From Halorhodospira abdelmalekii (lineage in GTDB: Bacteria; Pseudomonadota; Gammaproteobacteria; Nitrococcales; Halorhodospiraceae), in assembly GCF_016583625.1 (NCBI RefSeq), contig NZ_NRRN01000014.1, positions 1 to 63,892 on the forward strand: DNA of 63,892 nt, written 5' to 3'. The stretch's first letter is position 1. Each line of letters opens with the position of its first letter. The translations under genes and the position numbers were made by a program. Positions 26,678 to 35,688 of the stretch are shown in pieces. Below the pieces are notes generated by a model, which worked only from the letters and a program-made list of their open reading frames with translations, had not been told where the DNA came from and did not search any database.

Positions 26678-27621
26678 GCGATCAAGCTTGGGAGCGCGCG
26701 GCGCTGCGCGAGATTATTGACGAGGCGTTACGCGAGCGTCGGCGAACACGCCGTTGGCAGCTGATCATGCGGGTGCTGATGGTGGTCGCTGTGCTGGTTT
26801 TGGCGATTAGCATCACGCAGTGCGCGATGATGAGTGGCGAACGCAAGAAAGAGATCGGCCCGCACACTGCGCAAGTGCGTATCGATAGCCCGATCATGGC
26901 CGACTCGGCATCGAGTGCCGAGCAAGTGATCAGGGGGCTGAACGCGGCCTTTGAGGCAAAAGAGGTCGCCGCGGTCGTCCTGCGCATCAATAGCCCGGGT
27001 GGCAGTGCGGTGCACTCACAGCAGATCTACGATGAGATTAAACGCCTGCGCGAGGCGAACGAGGAGATCCCAGTCTATGCGGTTATCGAGGATATCGGCG
27101 CGTCAGGGGCCTACTTCGTTGCTGCTGCCGCCGATGAGATCTACGTCAGCGGCTCAAGTATCGTCGGTTCAATCGGGGTGATTGCCGGTAGTTTCGGGCT
27201 GCAAGAGGCGATTGAACGGCTTGGGATCGAGCGGCGTGTCTATACCGCGGGCGAGGATAAGGCCTTTCTCGACCCGTTTGCCCCGCAGCGCTCGGAGCAC
27301 GTCGAGCACCTGCGCCTGATGCTCGATGAGATCCATACGCAGTTTGTCACGGCAGTCCAGGAGGGGCGTGGCGATCGGCTCAGTGACGATGATCAGATCT
27401 TCAGCGGACTCGTCTGGACCGGCAGCCAGAGCATTGAGCTTGGGTTGGCCGATGCAATTGGCAGCGTCGAGAGCGTCGCCCGTGACGTCGTCGGTGAAGA
27501 GAAGATCGTCGACTACACGGCCAAGCGCGACTTTTTTACCGAGTTGACCGAGCGTTTCGGTACCAGTGTGGCGCACTCGCTTTACCATGCGCTGCTGCGC
27601 CTGGAGTATCAGCCACGCTGA
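26674..27621 (+). CDS. sppA: Signal peptide peptidase SppA, short form
   Basis: 315 residues, the short single-domain form. An N-terminal membrane anchor (MRVLMVVAVLVLAISITQ) precedes a Clp-like serine protease domain: RINSPGGSA, the nucleophile Ser in IGASGAYFVAAAAD, SIVGSIGVI, and the catalytic Lys in GEDKAFLDPF. It cleaves remnant signal peptides in the membrane as an oligomer. The ATGA overlap with rluC implies translational coupling, as in relatives where this protease follows rluC. Confidence 0.93.
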   Translation: MSDQAWERAALREIIDEALRERRRTRRWQLIMRVLMVVAVLVLAISITQCAMMSGERKKEIGPHTAQVRIDSPIMADSASSAEQVIRGLNAAFEAKEVAAVVLRINSPGGSAVHSQQIYDEIKRLREANEEIPVYAVIEDIGASGAYFVAAAADEIYVSGSSIVGSIGVIAGSFGLQEAIERLGIERRVYTAGEDKAFLDPFAPQRSEHVEHLRLMLDEIHTQFVTAVQEGRGDRLSDDDQIFSGLVWTGSQSIELGLADAIGSVESVARDVVGEEKIVDYTAKRDFFTELTERFGTSVAHSLYHALLRLEYQPR

Positions 27622-27665
27622 TCGGCCTCGTATGGCCACCGACCCGGCGGCACCCCCTTCCTGTG

Positions 27666-28247
27666 CTAGGGCAGGGGGATGCCGAATTGGCGCAGTAGCC
27701 GGCTGACAGCAATCAGGGGCAGGCCGATTAGGGCGGTGGGATCGCGGCTCTCGATGGCCTCCAACAGCGTGCTGCCGAGCCCCTCGGAGCGCAGCGCTCC
27801 GGCGCAGTCGAAGGGGGTGTCGGCGTCGACATAGCGAGCGATGGTCGTGCTATCGAGGCGGCGAAAGTGCACATGGACTGGCTCCAGTGCGTACTCGGTG
27901 CGGTCGCCGTCGGTGACGGCGAGGCCCGTTAGAAAGACTAGGTGGTTGCCCGAGGCGCGCGTGAGTTGGGCAATGGCGGCCTCGCGCGTGTGAGGCTTAC
28001 CAAGGATCTCGTCACCGAGTAGGGCGATCTGATCGCCACCGATGATCACTGCCCCAGGATGGTCGGCTGTGACTGCGTGCGCCTTGGCGGCGGCTAGGCG
28101 GAGGACAGCCTCTTGAGGGCGCTCGTCGTCGCCGATCGTCTCATCGACCTGCGGGGCTGCTACAGCGAACTCGATGCCGAGCCGCGCAAGCAGTTGACGA
28201 CGATAAGGCGATGTGGATGCCAGGATCAGGTTTTCAGATTTTAACAT
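27666..28247 (-). CDS. yceF: Maf-like nucleotide pyrophosphatase, YceF type
   Basis: 193 residues. The Maf fold is shown by LILASTSPYRRQLLARLG at the N-terminus, the PQVDET loop, KAHAV, GGDQIALLG and the C-terminal CAGALRSEGLG. The last block, with Cys-Ala-Gly, fits the YceF subfamily, which hydrolyses 7-methyl-GTP and related modified nucleotides as housecleaning. It is the only gene of this stretch on the minus strand, divergent from yceD with a 70-nt gap. Confidence 0.92.
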   Translation of the reverse strand: MLKSENLILASTSPYRRQLLARLGIEFAVAAPQVDETIGDDERPQEAVLRLAAAKAHAVTADHPGAVIIGGDQIALLGDEILGKPHTREAAIAQLTRASGNHLVFLTGLAVTDGDRTEYALEPVHVHFRRLDSTTIARYVDADTPFDCAGALRSEGLGSTLLEAIESRDPTALIGLPLIAVSRLLRQFGIPLP

Positions 28248-28317
28248 GGTAGGGCCGGTCGATCATGGTGGTAAGGAAGCCGCGCCGTGCTTTACAGGTT
28301 ACGGGCACCTCTATAAC

Positions 28318-28860
28318 ATGCCACACTTTATGCTACCGGATGGCCTGCTTCCTGAGGATTTTGGCAGCGATGCGCGCTTTTATGAAGGCGTGCTCGCGCT
28401 AGCGGCGATGTCGCGGCTGTCGCCGTTGCTCGCCAACGCCGATGATGCGGGTGCCGAGCCGGTGCGGTTGCGTTTTTCCGCCGCACGCGATGAGGCCGGC
28501 AGGCGCATCTTAGAGGGCTCGATTGAGGCGATTTTACCGCTGATCTGTCAGCGCTGTTTGCGGTGCTATCAGCAACCAATCGAGACGACGTTTCGCCTGA
28601 TCGTGGTGTCCTCGGAGGCGGAGGCCGAGGTGCTGCCCGCCGAACTCGAGCCCTATGTAAGCGGAAGTGGTACGGTGCGGCCGCTTGATGTGGTCGAGGA
28701 GGAGCTGTTGTTGGCGTTGCCGTTTCCGCCGCGTCATCCGCCGGGCGGGTGTAGACCGCCGGCACACAGCGCGGGCATCGAGCGTCAGCAGTTGAGCCCT
28801 TTTGCCGAGCTGCGCGAGCGTATCTCAGGCAGCGCCAGTGGTGGCAAGAAAGGGCGGTGA
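28318..28860 (+). CDS. yceD: YceD (DUF177), large-subunit rRNA accumulation protein
   Basis: 180 residues from ATG 28318; ATG 28330 is possible, and the open frame to 28213 overlaps yceF. The DUF177 core is visible: LPEDF, a central RCLRCYQQPIETTF, a C-x2-C pair (CQRC), the acidic ELEPY and DVVEEELLLALPF. A Gly/Lys-rich tail follows. It is needed for normal 23S rRNA levels and is nearly always encoded just before rpmF, as here. A TATAAC immediately before the ATG (28312-28317) with TTTACA 15 nt further up could be a promoter, though the spacing is short. Confidence 0.88.
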   Translation: MPHFMLPDGLLPEDFGSDARFYEGVLALAAMSRLSPLLANADDAGAEPVRLRFSAARDEAGRRILEGSIEAILPLICQRCLRCYQQPIETTFRLIVVSSEAEAEVLPAELEPYVSGSGTVRPLDVVEEELLLALPFPPRHPPGGCRPPAHSAGIERQQLSPFAELRERISGSASGGKKGR

Positions 28861-28873
28861 CGTCCGCGTGAAG

Positions 28874-28912
28874 ACCCCGTGAAGCGTTGTCAATTTGGGG
28901 CGTTCACGGGGT
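28874..28912 (+). promoter_or_regulatory. Perfect inverted repeat between yceD and rpmF
   Basis: ACCCCGTGAA (28874-28883) and TTCACGGGGT (28903-28912) are exact inverted repeats with a 19-nt loop, 13 nt after the yceD stop. The right arm ends 4 nt before a -35-like box. It could be an attenuator or an operator over the rpmF promoter. No T-run follows. Confidence 0.7.
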
Positions 28913-28916
28913 TAAA

Positions 28917-28944
28917 TTGCGCGATCAATCAAGTATTTTATGCT
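28917..28944 (+). promoter_or_regulatory. Predicted promoter for rpmF-plsX-fab genes
   Basis: TTGCGC (28917-28922), 16 nt, TATGCT (28939-28944). Transcription would start near 28951, about 16 nt before the rpmF ATG. Confidence 0.5.
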
Positions 28945-28966
28945 GGGAGTATGGGAGTAGAGACCG

Positions 28967-29146
28967 ATGGCGGTACAGCAAAATCGTAAGACCCCTTCGA
29001 AGCGCGGTATGCGGCGTGCCCACGATGGCCTACAGAAACCGACGCTCTCGGTTGAGCCAAAAAGCGGTGAGACTCACCTGCGCCACCATGTCAGTGCGGA
29101 CGGTTACTACCGGGGGCGTAAGATTGCCCGCGGCCAAGACGATTGA
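28967..29146 (+). CDS. rpmF: Ribosomal protein L32
   Basis: 59 residues: starts [20 protein letters not shown], contains [17 protein letters not shown] and [10 protein letters not shown], and ends RGQDD. This is the zinc-free form of L32 of the large subunit, normal in length. The near-universal order yceD-rpmF-plsX supports it. The TGA stop overlaps a possible TTG start of plsX. Confidence 0.97.
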   Translation: MAVQQNRKTPSKRGMRRAHDGLQKPTLSVEPKSGETHLRHHVSADGYYRGRKIARGQDD

Positions 29147-29205
29147 CCGAGCAGCGGGAGGCAACCAAAGCCGACGCCGCGGCGAGTCTAGGAACTGAGA
29201 GAGCG

Positions 29206-30240
29206 ATGGTTGCGACCACGACGCTGACACTCGATGCAATGGGCGGGGATCACGGGCCGTGCGTGGTCGTCCCGGCGGCGGTCGAGGCCCTTGAACGCCA
29301 TCCAGATCTAAACTTGGTGCTGGTTGGTCTACGGGAGCCTTTGGCCGCCGAGTTTAAGCGTCTGGGGGTGAGTGAGTCGTCGCGACTGCAGGTGCGCTAT
29401 TGCACCCAAGTAGTCGGCATGGACGAGTCACCGTCGCTGGCGCTGCGCAGCAAACGCGACTCATCAATGCGCGTGGCGCTCGATATGGTCAAGGCCGGTG
29501 AGGCCAACGGCAGTGTGAGCGCCGGAAATACCGGCGCCCTGATGGCGACGGCCCGCTATCTGCTCAAGACGCTGCCGGGGATCGATCGCCCGGCGATCAT
29601 GAGCACGATTCCGACGCGTGGCGGTGCGACCCACATGCTCGATTTGGGCGCGAACGTCGACTGTAAGGCCGAACATCTCCTCCAGTTTGCGGTGATGGGC
29701 GCAGTAGTGGCCGAAGCCGTTTATGGCATTGAGCGGCCGCGGGTCGGGCTGTTGAACGTCGGCGAAGAGGAGATCAAGGGCAACGATCAGGTCAAGCGGG
29801 CGGCCGAGATGTTGGCCGGCGCCGAGGAGATCAACTACACCGGCTACGTCGAAGGGGACGGCATCTTCAAAGGCGAGGTCGATATCGTTGTCTGCGACGG
29901 CTTCGTTGGTAATGTGGCGCTCAAGTGCAGCGAAGGGGTCGCTGCGCTGATCGCCGATTACATGCGCATGGAGTTCCACCGCAATCTTCTCACCCGTCTT
30001 GCCGGTGCCGTAGCCTTGCCGGTGCTCAAGTCGTTGCGCCGGCGCATCGACCCGCGGCAGTACAATGGAGCGAGCCTGCTGGGGCTGCGTGGCGTGGCAC
30101 TGAAGAGCCACGGCTCGGCCGATGTATTGGCGTTTGGACGGGCGATCGATACGGCGGTGGTCGAGGCGCGCCAAGGCGTGCCGGGGCGCATTGATGAGCG
30201 AATCGGCGGGTTGCTGAGCGGCTTTAGGAGACGGCGGTGA
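29206..30240 (+). CDS. plsX: Phosphate acyltransferase PlsX
   Basis: 344 residues from ATG 29206, preceded by GAGAGAG. A TTG at 29143 overlapping the rpmF stop would add 21 unconserved residues. It makes acyl-phosphate from acyl-ACP for phospholipid synthesis. Family marks: [10 protein letters not shown] at the start, [40 protein letters not shown] and VVCDGFVGN. It couples to fabH by the overlap GTGA. Confidence 0.96.
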   Translation: MVATTTLTLDAMGGDHGPCVVVPAAVEALERHPDLNLVLVGLREPLAAEFKRLGVSESSRLQVRYCTQVVGMDESPSLALRSKRDSSMRVALDMVKAGEANGSVSAGNTGALMATARYLLKTLPGIDRPAIMSTIPTRGGATHMLDLGANVDCKAEHLLQFAVMGAVVAEAVYGIERPRVGLLNVGEEEIKGNDQVKRAAEMLAGAEEINYTGYVEGDGIFKGEVDIVVCDGFVGNVALKCSEGVAALIADYMRMEFHRNLLTRLAGAVALPVLKSLRRRIDPRQYNGASLLGLRGVALKSHGSADVLAFGRAIDTAVVEARQGVPGRIDERIGGLLSGFRRRR

Positions 30241-31214
30241 CGATCCGGTCGAGGATTATCGGCACCGGCAGCTTTCTGCCCGAGCGGGTGCTGACGAATC
30301 ATGATCTTGAACGCCTCGTTGAGACTTCCGATCAGTGGATCCAGGAGCGGACCGGGATTCGCGAGCGGCGGGTGGCCGGCTCCGATGAGGATTGTCGGGC
30401 GTTGGCCCGGCGTGCCGCGGAGCGGGCGCTAGCGGCGGCGCAGATCAGCGGTCAGGAGATCGATCTGGTCGTGGTGGCGACGTGTACCCCCGATCACATC
30501 TTCCCGAGCACCGCATCCGGGCTGCAGCGCATCCTCGGGGTTCGCCCCGGCGCTCCGGCCTTCGATGTCTCTGCCGCCTGTTCCGGGTTCATCTACGCGC
30601 TCGGCATCGCCGATCAGTTCATTCGGGCGGGCAGCGCCCAGCGCGCCCTAGTGATCGGTGCGGAGACGATGACCCGCATCCTCGACTGGGAAGATCGCGG
30701 CACCTGCGTGCTCTTCGGTGATGGTGCCGGAGCGGCGGTGCTGGAGGCGACCGAGCAGGAGGAGGGCATCCTGGCGACCCGCCTGCACTCGGATGGGCGT
30801 TACGAGTCGCTGCTCTATGTGCCGTGGGGACCCGGGCAGGGGTTCCCGGCGCTGCAAGAGCGTGGCGGCTATATCCGCATGCGCGGCAACGAGGTCTTCA
30901 AGGTGGCGGTCAATACCCTGGCGCGCATCGCCGAAGAGAGCCTTGAGGCGGCCGGTGTCGAGCAGTCGGAGATCGATTGGCTGATCCCGCATCAGGCGAA
31001 TGTCCGGATTATCCAGGCGACCGCAAAGCGGTTGAATTTGCCGATGAGTCGGGTCGTTCTGACCGTTGGCGAGCACGGCAATACCTCGGCGGCGTCGGTG
31101 CCGATTGCCCTCGATACGGCGGTACGCGACGGTCGGGTCCAGCGTGGCCAGTTGCTGTTGCTCGAGGCCTTCGGTGGTGGATTTACCTGGGGCTCGGCCC
31201 TGATTCGTTACTGA
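30237..31214 (+). CDS. fabH: 3-oxoacyl-ACP synthase III (FabH)
   Basis: 325 residues, GTG start overlapping the plsX stop. It condenses acetyl-CoA with malonyl-ACP to start fatty acid synthesis. The Cys-His-Asn triad is visible: [13 protein letters not shown] (Cys), WLIPHQAN (His) and [11 protein letters not shown] (Asn). [11 protein letters not shown] is the usual N-terminal mark. Confidence 0.97.
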   Translation: MTIRSRIIGTGSFLPERVLTNHDLERLVETSDQWIQERTGIRERRVAGSDEDCRALARRAAERALAAAQISGQEIDLVVVATCTPDHIFPSTASGLQRILGVRPGAPAFDVSAACSGFIYALGIADQFIRAGSAQRALVIGAETMTRILDWEDRGTCVLFGDGAGAAVLEATEQEEGILATRLHSDGRYESLLYVPWGPGQGFPALQERGGYIRMRGNEVFKVAVNTLARIAEESLEAAGVEQSEIDWLIPHQANVRIIQATAKRLNLPMSRVVLTVGEHGNTSAASVPIALDTAVRDGRVQRGQLLLLEAFGGGFTWGSALIRY

Positions 31215-31293
31215 GTCGTCATTGAGTCGCTACTGATTCGCGGCCGTTTCACTACGGATCCTCTGCGGGTCAGCCACTAAAGGAACGGTTGCT

Positions 31294-32247
31294 ATGACAG
31301 TCTCGAATGCACAATTGGCGTTTATCTTCCCCGGACAGGGCTCGCAAGCGGTCGGCATGATGCGCGACTGGAGCGACAACTCGACGGTGAGCGCGACCTT
31401 CGCCGAGGCATCGCAAGTGCTCGACTACGACCTATGGGCACTGGTCGAGGAGGGGCCGAGCGAGACGCTCGATCGCACCGACTGCACGCAGCCGGCGATC
31501 TTGACCGCAAGTGTAGCGTTGTGGCGGTTGTGGCGTGAACGCGCTGGAGTGCTGCCGCAGTGGCTGGCTGGACACAGCCTCGGCGAATACTCCGCCTTGG
31601 TGGCTGCAGAGGCGCTGGCGTTCACCGATGCCGTGGCGTTGGTGGCTGAACGTGGTCGCCTGATGCAAGAGGCCGTTGCCCCCGGTGAAGGGGCGATGGC
31701 GGCAGTGATCGGCCTTGAAGATGAGCAGGTGCGTGCCGTCTGCGCCGAGGCGGCAGCACAGCGGGGGCAAGTGGTGCAGGCGGTCAACTTTAACGCCCCG
31801 GGGCAGGTGGTGATCGCCGGTGAGCGGGAGGCCGTAGAGGGTGCCGGTGAGGCGGCCGAGCAGGCGGGCGCAAAGCGCATTCTGCCGCTCTCGGTCAGTG
31901 TCCCGTCGCACTGTACGCTGATGCAGCCGGCCGCTGAGCGGCTCGCCGAGCGCCTTGCCGCAATCGATATCCGGCAGCCATCAGAGTCGATGCGCGTGCT
32001 CCACAACGTCGATGTGCAGGTCAGTAGGACCCCCGAGGAGATCCGGCAGCGCCTGGTCGCTCAGTTGGCTCAGCCGGTGCGCTGGAGCGAGACCGTGCAG
32101 CAGATCGCCGCAGCGGGGGGAGAGGTCTTTGCCGAGTGTGGCCCCGGTAAGGTGCTTAGTGGTTTGACGCGCCGTATTGAGCGGCGTCTTGAGGCCGTGC
32201 CAATGGTCGAGCCGGACTCCTTCACGGCGCTGCTTGAGCGTGGCTAG
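31294..32247 (+). CDS. fabD: Malonyl-CoA:ACP transacylase FabD
   Basis: 317 residues. It loads malonate onto ACP. Motifs: FIFPGQGSQ at the N-terminus, nucleophile GHSLGEYSALVAA, the malonate-binding Arg in AERGRLMQ, VPSHC with the catalytic His, and ECGPGKVLSGL. GGAACGGTT lies before the ATG. It is followed by 112 nt before fabG. Confidence 0.97.
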   Translation: MTVSNAQLAFIFPGQGSQAVGMMRDWSDNSTVSATFAEASQVLDYDLWALVEEGPSETLDRTDCTQPAILTASVALWRLWRERAGVLPQWLAGHSLGEYSALVAAEALAFTDAVALVAERGRLMQEAVAPGEGAMAAVIGLEDEQVRAVCAEAAAQRGQVVQAVNFNAPGQVVIAGEREAVEGAGEAAEQAGAKRILPLSVSVPSHCTLMQPAAERLAERLAAIDIRQPSESMRVLHNVDVQVSRTPEEIRQRLVAQLAQPVRWSETVQQIAAAGGEVFAECGPGKVLSGLTRRIERRLEAVPMVEPDSFTALLERG

Positions 32248-32359
32248 TTTTTTGGCGAGTATGGGGCGGGGCGTGGCGATGGGCCGGGGCTGGTTTTGAC
32301 TCTGCTACCGGATGGTTTTGCCGCGCTCTATGCTGAGTCTCTGCAACAGAAGGGGAGCG

Positions 32360-33118
32360 ATGGTGGAGCAGCTGCAGCTGAGCGATGAGATTGCGCTGGT
32401 AACGGGCGCAAGTCGAGGGATCGGCCAGGCCATTCTGCGCACGCTGGGCGAGAGCGGGGCAACGGTCATCGGTACCGCGACCAGCCCACAGGGTGCCGAG
32501 CGAATCGCTGCCGACCTGCAGCAGGCGGGACTGCGTGGGACCGGTATGGTCCTCGATGTCACCGTTGCGGAGCAGGTGCAGGGGGTCGTTGGTGCTGTAA
32601 CCGAGCAGTTCGGGGCGCCGACGATCCTCGTTAACAATGCCGGGATTACGCGCGATAACCTACTCATGCGGATGAGGGATGAGGAGTGGGATGCGATCCT
32701 CGATACCAACCTCTCCTCGGTCTATCGGCTCAGTAAGGCGTGTTTGCGCGGAATGAGTAAAGCGCGCCGTGGGCGGATCATCAACATTGGTTCGGTCGTT
32801 GGGGCGATGGGCAATGCTGGTCAAGCGAACTACGCCGCAGCTAAGGCGGGTGTGACCGGCTTCACACGGGCATTGGCGCGCGAACTCGGGGCGCGCGGGG
32901 TTACGGTCAATACCGTGGCTCCGGGCTTCATCGAGACGGACATGACCGCGGCGATGACCGAAGAGCAACGCCGTGCGCTGATTGCCAACGTGCCGTTGGT
33001 GCGGCTTGGAACGCCGGCCGATGTGGCTGCGGCGGTCCTCTTTTTGGCCTCGCCGGGGGCTGGTTACATCACTGGTGAGACGCTGCACGTCAATGGCGGC
33101 ATGTATATGTCGTCGTAG
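32360..33118 (+). CDS. fabG: 3-oxoacyl-ACP reductase FabG
   Basis: 252 residues from ATG 32360, chosen for the AGGGGAG just upstream. The open frame to 32312 adds 16 unlikely residues. It is an SDR enzyme using NADPH: TGASRGIGQ (cofactor), NNAG, the catalytic Ser in INIGSVVGAMG, YAAAK (Tyr-Lys), and a C-terminal VNGGMYM typical of FabG. It belongs to the elongation cycle with the neighbouring genes. Confidence 0.97.
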   Translation: MVEQLQLSDEIALVTGASRGIGQAILRTLGESGATVIGTATSPQGAERIAADLQQAGLRGTGMVLDVTVAEQVQGVVGAVTEQFGAPTILVNNAGITRDNLLMRMRDEEWDAILDTNLSSVYRLSKACLRGMSKARRGRIINIGSVVGAMGNAGQANYAAAKAGVTGFTRALARELGARGVTVNTVAPGFIETDMTAAMTEEQRRALIANVPLVRLGTPADVAAAVLFLASPGAGYITGETLHVNGGMYMSS

Positions 33119-33206
33119 CGATTTTCTGCCTTACTTCTTGTGATCAAAGAGTTAGACGAATAACAAAAGTTATGGCCGGGTTCTGGTGCTCGGCGTTCTG
33201 TTCCCC

Positions 33207-33212
33207 TACAAT
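33207..33212 (+). promoter_or_regulatory. -10 candidate for acpP
   Basis: TACAAT, with only a poor -35 (TGGTGC at 33184-33189, 17-nt spacing). acpP often has its own strong promoter. The gap of 148 nt and the AT-rich stretch at 33119-33180 agree with that. Confidence 0.45.
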
Positions 33213-33266
33213 ACGCGCCGCAGCCGGAAGACTGCGCCTAAAGAACATTTTCGGAGGACTGTCTAC

Positions 33267-33506
33267 ATGAGCAGCATCGAAGACCGCGTCAAAAAGATTG
33301 TCGTAGAGCAACTGGGGGTCAAGGAGGAAGAGGTAACCGGAGAGGCCTCTTTTGTGGACGATCTTGGCGCTGACTCGCTGGATACCGTAGAGCTGGTGAT
33401 GGCGCTCGAGGAGGAGTTCGAGTGCGAAATCCCCGACGAAGAGGCAGAGAAGATCACGACTGTTCAGCAGGCGGTGGACTACATCAAGAAGCACTTGGAG
33501 GGTTGA
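33267..33506 (+). CDS. acpP: Acyl carrier protein
   Basis: 79 residues from ATG 33267 after CGGAGGA. The phosphopantetheine Ser lies in [10 protein letters not shown]. The protein is strongly acidic and of standard length ([18 protein letters not shown] at the start, VDYIKKHL at the end). It carries acyl chains for the fab enzymes around it and for lipid A and phospholipid synthesis. Confidence 0.98.
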   Translation: MSSIEDRVKKIVVEQLGVKEEEVTGEASFVDDLGADSLDTVELVMALEEEFECEIPDEEAEKITTVQQAVDYIKKHLEG

Positions 33507-33536
33507 CCCTCCGTCCGGCTACAGTCTGAAGGCGCA

Positions 33537-33568
33537 GCGGAGCCGGTCCCCTTGGGGCCGGCTTCCGC
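33537..33568 (+). promoter_or_regulatory. Strong hairpin between acpP and fabF
   Basis: GCGGAGCCGGTCCCC (33537-33551) and GGGGCCGGCTTCCGC (33554-33568) pair almost fully, with one bulge and one G-U, around a 2-nt TT turn. No T-run follows. It likely acts as a 3' stabiliser or partial terminator, which would let acpP exceed fabF in expression. Confidence 0.7.
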
Positions 33569-33592
33569 ACATTCGCGCCCCGGAGCGAGTCA

Positions 33593-34840
33593 ATGGATGA
33601 TCAAGCGGTTGTCGTAACAGGTTTGGGAATCGTCTCCCCAGTCGGCAATACCGTCCAGGAAACATGGGAAGCGATCACTGCCGGGCGCAGCGGGATTCGC
33701 CCGATCACCGAGTTTGATGTCTCGGCTTACAGCGTGCGCTTTGGGGGCACGATCGAGGACTTCGATATCGGTTGCTACCTCCCGGCGAAAGAGGCCCGCC
33801 GGATGGATCCCTTCATTCACTACGCCTTCGGCGCTTGTGCGCAGGCCCTCGAAGACAGCGGACTCGACCTCGAGCGGCTCGATCCTGAGCGCATTGGCCT
33901 GTCGGTAGGCTCTGGGATCGGTGGTATTCAGGGGATTGAGCAGGGGCATCAGGCCCTTATGGATGGCGGAGCGCGCAAGGTCTCGCCCTTCTTGGTGCCG
34001 AGCAGCGTCATCAACATGGCCGCCGGAAATCTGTCGATTCATTACGGCTTGCGTGGACCCAATCTCGCTACAGTGACTGCCTGTGCGGCTGGGACGCACA
34101 ATATCGGTCTCTCAGCGCGCCTAATCGCGGCAGGCGATGCCGATGTCATGATTGCCGGTGGTGCTGAGAAGTGCATTACCCCGCTCGGGGTGGCCGGATT
34201 TGCCTCAGCACGGGCGCTTTCGCAGCGCAATGATGACCCTCAGGCGGCTAGCCGGCCGTGGGACGCTGAGCGTGACGGCTTTGTGCTCAGCGAGGGAGCC
34301 GCCTTGCTGGTGCTGGAGTCGTATGCGCACGCCCGCCGACGGGGCGCGCGAATCTATGCTGAACTCGCCGGTTTTGGCAACAGCGCCGATGCGCACCACA
34401 TTACCCAGCCGCTGGAAAGCGGAGAGGGGGCGCAGCGGTGTATGGCGCGAGCACTGGCCGATGCGCGTATGAACGTTGAGCAAATCGACTATATCAATGC
34501 TCACGGCACCTCGACCCAGGTTGGCGATATCGCCGAGGCGACGGCAGTAAAGCGTCTGCTGGGTGAGGCGCAGGCAGCGCGCGTGCCGATGAGTTCGACG
34601 AAGTCGATGACCGGGCACTTGCTCGGGGCCGCCGGCGGGCTCGAGGCGGCGCTCAGTGTGCTGGCCCTGCATGAAGGGGTTATCCCGCCGACGATCAATT
34701 TAGAGCAGCTTGATGCCCGCTGCAGTGGCATCGATCCTGTGCCCGGCGAGGCTCGTTCGCAAAAGCTGCAGACGGTACTGAGCAATTCCTTTGGCTTTGG
34801 TGGGACGAACGCCTCGCTGCTTTTTAGGAGTCTTGGCTAG
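33593..34840 (+). CDS. fabF: 3-oxoacyl-ACP synthase II (FabF)
   Basis: 415 residues. Elongating condensing enzyme with triad Cys in TVTACAAGTHNIG, His in NAHGTSTQVGD and His in STKSMTGHLLGAAG. Start MDDQAVVVTGLGIVSPVGN and end SNSFGFGGTNASL are as in the family. GGAGCGAG precedes the ATG. pabC starts 2 nt after the stop. Confidence 0.97.
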   Translation: MDDQAVVVTGLGIVSPVGNTVQETWEAITAGRSGIRPITEFDVSAYSVRFGGTIEDFDIGCYLPAKEARRMDPFIHYAFGACAQALEDSGLDLERLDPERIGLSVGSGIGGIQGIEQGHQALMDGGARKVSPFLVPSSVINMAAGNLSIHYGLRGPNLATVTACAAGTHNIGLSARLIAAGDADVMIAGGAEKCITPLGVAGFASARALSQRNDDPQAASRPWDAERDGFVLSEGAALLVLESYAHARRRGARIYAELAGFGNSADAHHITQPLESGEGAQRCMARALADARMNVEQIDYINAHGTSTQVGDIAEATAVKRLLGEAQAARVPMSSTKSMTGHLLGAAGGLEAALSVLALHEGVIPPTINLEQLDARCSGIDPVPGEARSQKLQTVLSNSFGFGGTNASLLFRSLG

Positions 34841-34842
34841 CC

Positions 34843-35688
34843 TTGCGCGATAAGCAGTTGGTCAACGGCCGGACCGGGTCGATCGTCGATCCAGGGGATC
34901 GTGGCCTGATCTACGGGGACGGCCTCTTTGAGACCGTTGCGGTGCGTCAGGGGCGGCTCTGTCTGTGGAACTACCACATGGACCGCCTGTTGGATGGCGC
35001 CCGCCGCATCGGTCTGCCGGAGCCGCCGCTGACGACGTTGCGCGAAGAGGCGCGCTATCTGGTGCGCGATGTCGGTGACGCGGTGCTCAAAATCCTCTAC
35101 ACGCGCGGGCCGAGCGAGCAGCGCGGCTATCTGCCACCGGTGCGGCCCCTGCCGACCCGGATCCTCTCACTCCAGGAGCCTTCCAACCACCCCGCCGAGC
35201 GGTGGCACGGTGTCCACATTCGCCTCTGCCAAGGCCGTTTCAGTCGGCAGCCAGCACTCGCCGGCATCAAGCACCTTAACCGCCTTGAGCAGGTCATGGC
35301 ACGGAGCGAGTGGCGTGATCGCGAGACTGGTGAAGGCTTGATGCTCGATGATAACGGACTGGTCATTTCAGGGACGGCTACAAACGTCTTTGCCGTCCAG
35401 TCGGCTGCGCTTATTACCCCGCCGCTCGATCAGTGTGGGGTCGCTGGGGTAATGCGGCGCTGGGTACTGGAGTTGGCGCCACAGCTGGGATTGCGGATCG
35501 AGCAGCGTAGCCTTTACCCCGAAGAGCTAAGCGGGTTCGATGAGCTGTTCGTGACCAACAGTTTGATCGGTCTCTGGCCCGTGCGCAGTATCTCCGGTGA
35601 TACGGTGGCGGTCGGCCCCGTGGCCCAGCAACTATTGACCCGGGTCGCCGCGGAGACGCTGGCGCCCGATGAGTGGATCGACGACTAG
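34843..35688 (+). CDS. pabC: Aminodeoxychorismate lyase PabC
   Basis: 281 residues, TTG start at 34843, with AGGAG near the fabF end. PLP fold type IV enzyme that releases p-aminobenzoate for folate. Marks: DRGLIYGDGLFET, the Schiff-base Lys in AGIKHLNRLEQV, GLVISGTATNVF and DELFVTNSL. It sits between fabF and mltG as in many gammaproteobacteria. Confidence 0.93.
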   Translation: MRDKQLVNGRTGSIVDPGDRGLIYGDGLFETVAVRQGRLCLWNYHMDRLLDGARRIGLPEPPLTTLREEARYLVRDVGDAVLKILYTRGPSEQRGYLPPVRPLPTRILSLQEPSNHPAERWHGVHIRLCQGRFSRQPALAGIKHLNRLEQVMARSEWRDRETGEGLMLDDNGLVISGTATNVFAVQSAALITPPLDQCGVAGVMRRWVLELAPQLGLRIEQRSLYPEELSGFDELFVTNSLIGLWPVRSISGDTVAVGPVAQQLLTRVAAETLAPDEWIDD

